Assembly: GCA_022818135.1 (NCBI GenBank)
Contig: JAFMSR010000002.1
Location: 58,581,740-58,645,739, forward strand
Source: Saxidomus purpurata
Lineage: Eukaryota; Mollusca; Bivalvia; Venerida; Veneridae
Reading direction: 5' to 3'
Length of the DNA: 64,000 nt
Shown here: piece after piece, positions 59,501-64,000 of the stretch
How the letters are laid out: every line of letters begins with the position of its first letter
Position numbering within the stretch: position 1 is the first letter of the stretch
Made by a program: the position numbers and the translations under genes
Notes under the pieces: generated by a model
Told to the model about the DNA's origin: nothing
The model's input: the letters and a program-made list of their open reading frames with translations, nothing else
Database searches by the model: none

Positions 59501-61965
59501 AGAGTTGAAGACATAGATAAAGACTTTAAGCAAATCTAATGTTAGTTATTAAGACGTGTTGAGGTATTGAATTAATTGCATACATATAGTATCAACTGAC
59601 AATGTGATGGAATAATGGTGATTAACTATAGTTATTCAGAACCCACTTCCTAAAAGCTATAAATATATTAATACTTACTACTATACAGTTAGTGTATCAA
59701 TTTTACCAAAGCAATACATGCACGAACTAATTGTACCGTGTGCCAACAACCCTTTGTCAACAATAGTTGTGGCTCAGAGTTACAACATGTAGTTTCATGA
59801 CTTTACCAACACTACTTCAGGACTTAATTGAGGTAATATAACTGTACGTTGGTAATAAACAACGCCCCATTTCCCTTTCTATTGTCTTTTCTCTCAATGT
59901 TGATTCAATTTTATTTGTATGGGCCTGTGTTTAGGTGAAGGCTGTATTTGGTAATTCTGTAGTGTAAATTTCTTATTTTACATTCTCGTGTCAGCAATTA
60001 ACGGGAGAGGTTATGGTAATTTGGATGGTCTCGATGTTTGCAAAGATGAGAGAGTCATCTGGCATATTATCAGTTTCGGGGAGACAGAAGGGAATCATGG
60101 CATCACATTTAATGGAAACAATGTACTAATTGACGGGATTTATCGTGATTCACATGTTATCATATCAGGCGTAGGCTTCAGTGCTGTCATGAAACCTGAT
60201 AACGTCGGTATGTATCCGCCGATTGTATACTGCATGCGTTTTATATACGTCAAAACGTAATGTTAACTAAATATCTGCAAGGAAATGCAGGAAGTCTGCG
60301 GTTTGTTTTCTGACTAATACTTGTTCTCAGCTACCTTATGGAGAACTATCTTACTAATTTTTTGAAAACATAATTGAATTATTTATTTATTTGCATTTGT
60401 TTCAATGAAGCAATTTAGAATTCTCATTTAATTTGTCATCGTTAGTGACATTTCTATACACTTGTATGCCTAATTACAAATGAAATCCTACTTTAGAATA
60501 ATTAAGCGGGCATAATAATTATCAATAATGTTTGAACATTATTGGATTAATTCTAAATATAAAAATTGCAGGTAATTGGTCAATACACTGTCACAACGAC
60601 AACCATTTTAACGAGGGACTGAAGGCAATATACCACGTCAATGCATGTGGACGACCCAGTGGTAATTTTTTGCATAAGAGTGGCATCACAAGACGATATT
60701 ATATAGCAGCCGTTGAAAAGAAATGGAATTACTCACCAAAAACAATTCACCCATTGACGGGAGAAAACTACTCCGATCCATCAAGGTTAGTATTAAATCA
60801 TTTACAAAAGAAATTATAGTAACATGTGTGTAATACAAGGTATGTTTATTTCATGTATTGTCCGATTGATTTAGATCAATAAGATTAGCATTCATGATGT
60901 TTATGAAATTTGATTTTGCTACATTTGTCATATTTTCAAAATTATATATTTAGCGTTTGGCTCGTCTAAGTCTAATACTGTTACTTTGGTACTACAAAAA
61001 ATGTAACTGTTGTGATAATTTAATATATATTTTTCAGTGCACAGTACAATCGCATCCAAAAAGATGGCAAATTTATTGGAAGTATATATACAAAAGCATT
61101 GTACCGTGAATATACGGACGGCACATTCACTCAGGAGAGACCTATCACTGCAGGAAGCCGGCATCTTGGGGTACTTGGACCGTTTATTAAAGCAAACGTT
61201 GGAGACGTTGTTGAAGTTGTGTTTAAAAACATGGCATCTAGAAAATATTCCATGCATGCACAAGGCCTTAGATATAATAAAACATTTGAAGGTATGAAAT
61301 ACGAAGATGGAACAACAGTCAAGGAAGGGGATGGCGTTCCTCCTGGGTCAACATTTACGTACCGTTGGGAAGTACCTGAGAGTTCGAGTCCTGGTGCAAA
61401 TGGACCAAATTGTATCAACTTCATGTATCACTCAGCTACAGACCTAGTTAAAGACACATTTTCTGGTCTTGTTGGACCGATTGTCGTATGCAGAAGCGGT
61501 ATATTAAATTCTGAAGGTAACAGAACTGATTCTGTAGAGAAAGAATTTGCACTTCTTTTCGAAGCGTTCGATGAAAACAAAAGTTGGTATTTGAATCAAA
61601 ATATCATGGAAAACTGCCCAACAGCTGACACAACTACAGCCGATTTTATTGAAAGTAACACATACGACTCTATTAATGGTTTGATCTTTAACAATGTTGA
61701 AGGTCTGATAGCGAATACTGGTGACAATATTGCTTGGTACATCTTAGGTCTCGGTCAAAATAAAGACTTTTACACTGTACATTTTCACGGACAGACATAC
61801 ACCTACCGTACAAGTCAGACGCATGAAGGAGACGTAGTAGAGGTATTCCCAGGTACCTACGAAACTGTGGAATTGTTTGCTAGTAATCCAGGTACATGGT
61901 TGATCCACTGCCACGTAGGGGAACACGACATTGATGGCATGGCAGCAAGTTACACAATAACATAG
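53347..61965 (+). CDS. Ceruloplasmin/hephaestin-like multicopper oxidase, gene B (13 exons, intact frame, degenerate type-1 sites)
   Basis: Exons: 53347-53516, 54106-54350, 54764-54976, 55437-55631, 55823-55955, 56922-57028, 57244-57415, 58419-58705, 58905-59125, 59329-59473, 59995-60207, 60572-60785, 61038-61965. The total is 3243 bases, 1080 residues, close to vertebrate ceruloplasmin. A signal peptide (MGMTTAIFVFVLQLG) precedes six cupredoxin domains and there is no C-terminal membrane anchor. The trinuclear motifs are intact: H127/H129, H187/H189, H1020/H1022, H1062/H1064. Type-1 sites: unit 1 H304, C347, Leu352 (His expected), M357; unit 2 H664, C707, H712, L717; unit 3 Tyr1017 (His expected), C1063, H1068, M1073. 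Only unit 2 keeps its His-Cys-His set. Inferred: electron entry next to the trinuclear cluster is impaired, so ferroxidase activity is doubtful; another function, such as copper carriage, is possible. An eleven-copy decoy acceptor array precedes exon 6. Confidence 0.85.
54106..54976 (+). CDS. Gene B exons 2-3: cupredoxin domain 1, two HxH motifs
   Basis: Exon 2 (54106-54350) has NVSVHPHGVRYD. Exon 3 (54764-54976) has IPFSYHSHVNPEKEV. Both copper His pairs are intact. Confidence 0.83.
55437..57028 (+). CDS. Gene B exons 4-6: cupredoxin domain 2, type-1 His lost
   Basis: Exons 55437-55631, 55823-55955 and 56922-57028. Exon 6 is the last of twelve repeated acceptor/exon starts, and the only one that continues into AAEMIARNPGTW. 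It reads QCMNSKLYT, so the position of the type-1 His (C+5) is Leu352. Gene A has His there. Confidence 0.83.
56081..56956 (+). repeat. About 75-bp tandem array of the exon 6 splice acceptor and exon start (12 copies)
   Basis: The acceptor G falls at 56083, 56158, 56234, 56313, 56388, 56470, 56544, 56627, 56700 (here CG, not AG), 56773, 56848 and finally 56921, the true exon. Each unit holds TTTATAG, the first 35-41 exon bases to GAGCTG, then AGCGTGAAGTTGTTCTTT. Periods run 73-83 bp; the longer ones carry an 8-base insertion (56388 and 56544 copies). Read in the frame entering from exon 5, every decoy ends in TAA, TAG or TGA inside its own unit. In gene A the two GAGCTG words (41255 and 41329) are 74 bp apart and there is no array. 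Confidence 0.9.
57244..59125 (+). CDS. Gene B exons 7-9: cupredoxin domain 3
   Basis: Exons 57244-57415, 58419-58705 and 58905-59125, each equal in length to gene A. The GTTCGT donor after exon 7, and the 28 bases following it, are identical in A and B. Confidence 0.82.
59329..60785 (+). CDS. Gene B exons 10-12: cupredoxin domain 4
   Basis: Exons 59329-59473, 59995-60207 and 60572-60785. Exon 10 ends DADFVESNVMR before GTAAGT, the part missing from gene A. Exon 12 has WSIHCHNDNHFNEGL. Unit 2 is the only unit of gene B with a complete His-Cys-His type-1 set, with Leu717 in the axial position. Confidence 0.82.
61038..61965 (+). CDS. Gene B exon 13: domains 5-6, type-1 His replaced by Tyr
   Basis: 928 bases as in gene A. 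It reads KDFYTVHFHGQTY where gene A has EDIHTVHFHGQTY: one CAC-to-TAC change removes the type-1 His (Tyr1017). H1020, H1022, and C1063 with its flanking His residues are kept. The stop TAG follows SYTIT. Confidence 0.85.
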
Positions 61966-62038
61966 TCCATACAAGTCACCGTTAAATCTGTTCCGCTTTG
62001 GTATCTAAAGTTACAGAATGTGGTGTTTCGATATTCTT

Positions 62039-62058
62039 AGATAGATAGATAGATAGAT
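62039..62058 (+). repeat. (AGAT)5 microsatellite in the 3' UTR or flank of gene B
   Basis: Five copies of AGAT, 74 bases after the stop codon. Absent after gene A. Confidence 0.85.
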
Positions 62059-62385
62059 TTATTTAAGTATATCACAGATGTACAAACATGGTTAAAACAA
62101 ACATGATGCATACATATACAGATAATTAGATGTATACACAAGTTTATAAACCATATATCGATATTCTTAATTGTAAAACGTAACCTAATACCTAGTACAA
62201 GTAGATTTATTTTCATGTACATCATGTTTTACGTTGACTCGTATTGACTGGTATTATATGAGTTCCTTTTAAACAAAGTCGTAATAATGCTTACTCTCAT
62301 TTTAGCAATAAGATTTGTAGTTTAACATGTCTGTCCAACTGTCCGTTTCCAGGTAGCAGCTGACAGCTGAACAGCTGTTTATTAA

Positions 62386-62391
62386 AATAAA
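62386..62391 (+). terminator. Polyadenylation signal AATAAA of gene B
   Basis: First canonical hexamer I find after the stop, about 420 bases downstream. A weaker variant may be used earlier. Confidence 0.35.
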
Positions 62392-62469
62392 TGATTAATT
62401 TTGAGTCACTCAATAGAGAAAAGGGAAGGCAATAATATTAACAGTAAAGTCTTATTCCGATAGAAAAAA

Positions 62470-64000
62470 TGTATTTATATTTAGGCGCATAGTCTTTAAG
62501 GATACACCAGGGGGTGTTGAACTTATACCGAGTGTGCCTTCCTTATAAAAGGAAGTATATGCAAGCTGCATATCATTTTAAAGCTTATGAAATTTCCTTT
62601 TCAACTATGTAATGGCTTTTTTATTATTATTTTGTATATTTACGCAAATGCAGATTTTGTGTTTTTCTAAAATGTGATTCAGCTCTTCCATTATTCAACC
62701 TTGGTGGTCAAATTTTCCTGCCAGGTATCTACACGGTATGATTTACAAAAGGGTATCTTGGATTTAATTTATTTCCCCTAGGGAAAAAGTTAGAGTAAAA
62801 TCAAAGTTTTGTACTGGCATATTATGTACCACCTACACCAAAAGGGTCATACAGTTTGAATGGAATCTTTTACCAAAATTCTGAGATACCCTTTTTAAGT
62901 TCATACATCAAACAGTCCCCCTGTCAAGTTTCGTACAATTTGATTCAGAATTGATGGATTTGAATCAATTAGAACATTGTCTACAAATCTGTGATTGCAC
63001 TTCTGGAAAATGAAGAAAAATGGAATCTGAATGAAACCTCCCATTTACACCCATAAAATATAAAAGTACTGCCCTCTCCTTAACACTGACCAAGCTAAAG
63101 AGCTTATGGTACTACATTTTGTTAAAACCGAGTTAATTTCTATTAATATTAATGAGATTTTAACAAAATTCTTGGTAATCTACCAATGCTGGACACCTCA
63201 GTTTGAATAGCTTAATAAGCATTAAATGTAGCAATAAAGTCAATCACCTGGCAGGCTATAAAATGGCTATTATGTTGTAGAGGTTATTCTGTGAGGGGCA
63301 TTACCATTATCGTGGCAATAAATTACATCAGCATGGATTTAGAAGTACAGCTAAAAGAGAAAATGTCTGTAATGGGATAAGTACCAAACGTTTTAATGAT
63401 ACAATATAAAGCTTAGTACATTAAATATTTAATATTTTATAAGAACTTATAATTGGCAATCAATGTTATGTTTTATTAAAAAAATCTAGCAATATAACTA
63501 ATAAATCAGTAATGTTGAAAATTGTCAAAATTTAATGTTTGTATCGCTACAATATGACAATACTTGCTGGAAAAAAAAACACCTTCACAGATACATACAT
63601 GTACACGTGATACCAGGTGGTACTGACTACTAAAGTGCACACTCTGCAGGCATACATTAATAGCTGATAAAAAGATTGAACAGAATGTTTGTCAATGACA
63701 TGTTAATAGAAAATATTAGTATCAAGCTATGTGTATGCTTCAATCAATGCCCCCCTTTAAATAATACTTGCTGGCTGTTTTTGGATGTTTTTATCGTGAT
63801 CACATTATATTTATTATACATTTAGAGTTGTTTCTAATTTAAAGTTATCTTCTGGTGCCAGATCAATTAATAGAGAGAGTGATGTACTATGATTCTTCAT
63901 ATGTACGGGCCAATATATGACATTCTACATGTTTGAAAGGACAGAGTGAAAGTTACCAATGGAATATTAATTAGCTTGATCTAGCAAATTACACAAAACA
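62470..64000. other. AT-rich flank with a weak foldback, no supported gene
   Basis: AAAAGGGTATCT (62747-62758) is inverted at 62884-62895, a possible tiny foldback. Nothing else is recognisable to the end of the window. Confidence 0.4.

Larger units (their letters stand above)
52070..62470 (+). repeat. Segmental duplication copy B (contains oxidase gene B)
   Basis: Direct tandem counterpart of 35050-47150, about 17 kb apart. Introns are alignable by eye in parts with many indels, so the duplication is not very recent. Confidence 0.8.

Noticed and set aside
1..64000. CRISPR array, operon, or prokaryotic mobile system
   Set aside because: The repeats seen are eukaryotic minisatellites and transposon-like elements. 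Genes are intron-split and monocistronic.

Overview
The window is eukaryotic nuclear DNA. It is AT-rich and gene-sparse, with GT-AG introns, microsatellites, foldback elements and dispersed repeats. One repeat near 4.2 kb has the GTCCGTC-rich look of repeats common in bivalve genomes. Together with the gene families seen (ceruloplasmin/hephaestin-like oxidases, a Ly6/uPAR-type protein, an Ig-domain protein), this suggests a bivalve or similar mollusc. No species can be named from the sequence alone.

Layout. (1) 3.9-5.6 kb, minus strand: two exons completing a Ly6/uPAR (three-finger) domain with a hydrophobic C-terminal tail of the GPI-signal type. Two near-identical signal-peptide exons lie upstream on the same strand at 13.3-13.4 and 18.7-18.8 kb, inside a direct duplication of about 1 kb. 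Either is phase-compatible as its first exon. (2) 22.4-26.8 kb, plus strand: part of an immunoglobulin-superfamily gene with two Ig exons, a decayed copy of an Ig exon, and an intact I-set Ig exon. (3) 35.05-47.15 and 52.07-62.47 kb, plus strand: a tandem segmental duplication. Each copy carries a 13-exon gene for a secreted six-cupredoxin multicopper oxidase of the ceruloplasmin/hephaestin family. Coding exons 2-9 and 11-13 have identical lengths in the two genes. The rest is intergenic or intronic DNA with MITE-like elements, tRNA-derived sequences and minisatellites.

The oxidase pair is the most interesting part. Both copies keep all four His-x-His motifs expected for the trinuclear copper cluster. 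Gene B (53.3-62.0 kb) reads as an intact coding sequence of 1080 residues, but has lost one type-1 copper ligand in unit 1 (His to Leu) and one in unit 3 (His to Tyr). Gene A (36.5-46.7 kb) keeps those ligands, but the end of exon 10 and its splice donor are replaced by a segment running from a C10 tract to an A24 tract. The two copies therefore appear to be decaying in complementary ways.

Gene B also carries, directly in front of exon 6, a roughly 75-bp tandem array. It repeats the exon-6 splice acceptor and the first 35-41 bases of exon 6, giving eleven decoy copies. Every decoy reading frame ends in a stop within its own unit. The unexpanded paralogue shows a plausible origin: a GAGCTG microhomology 74 bp apart, one copy in the intron and one in the exon.

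Limits: all exon boundaries are read by eye from splice consensus, phase and paralogue comparison. No search, alignment program or transcript data was available.
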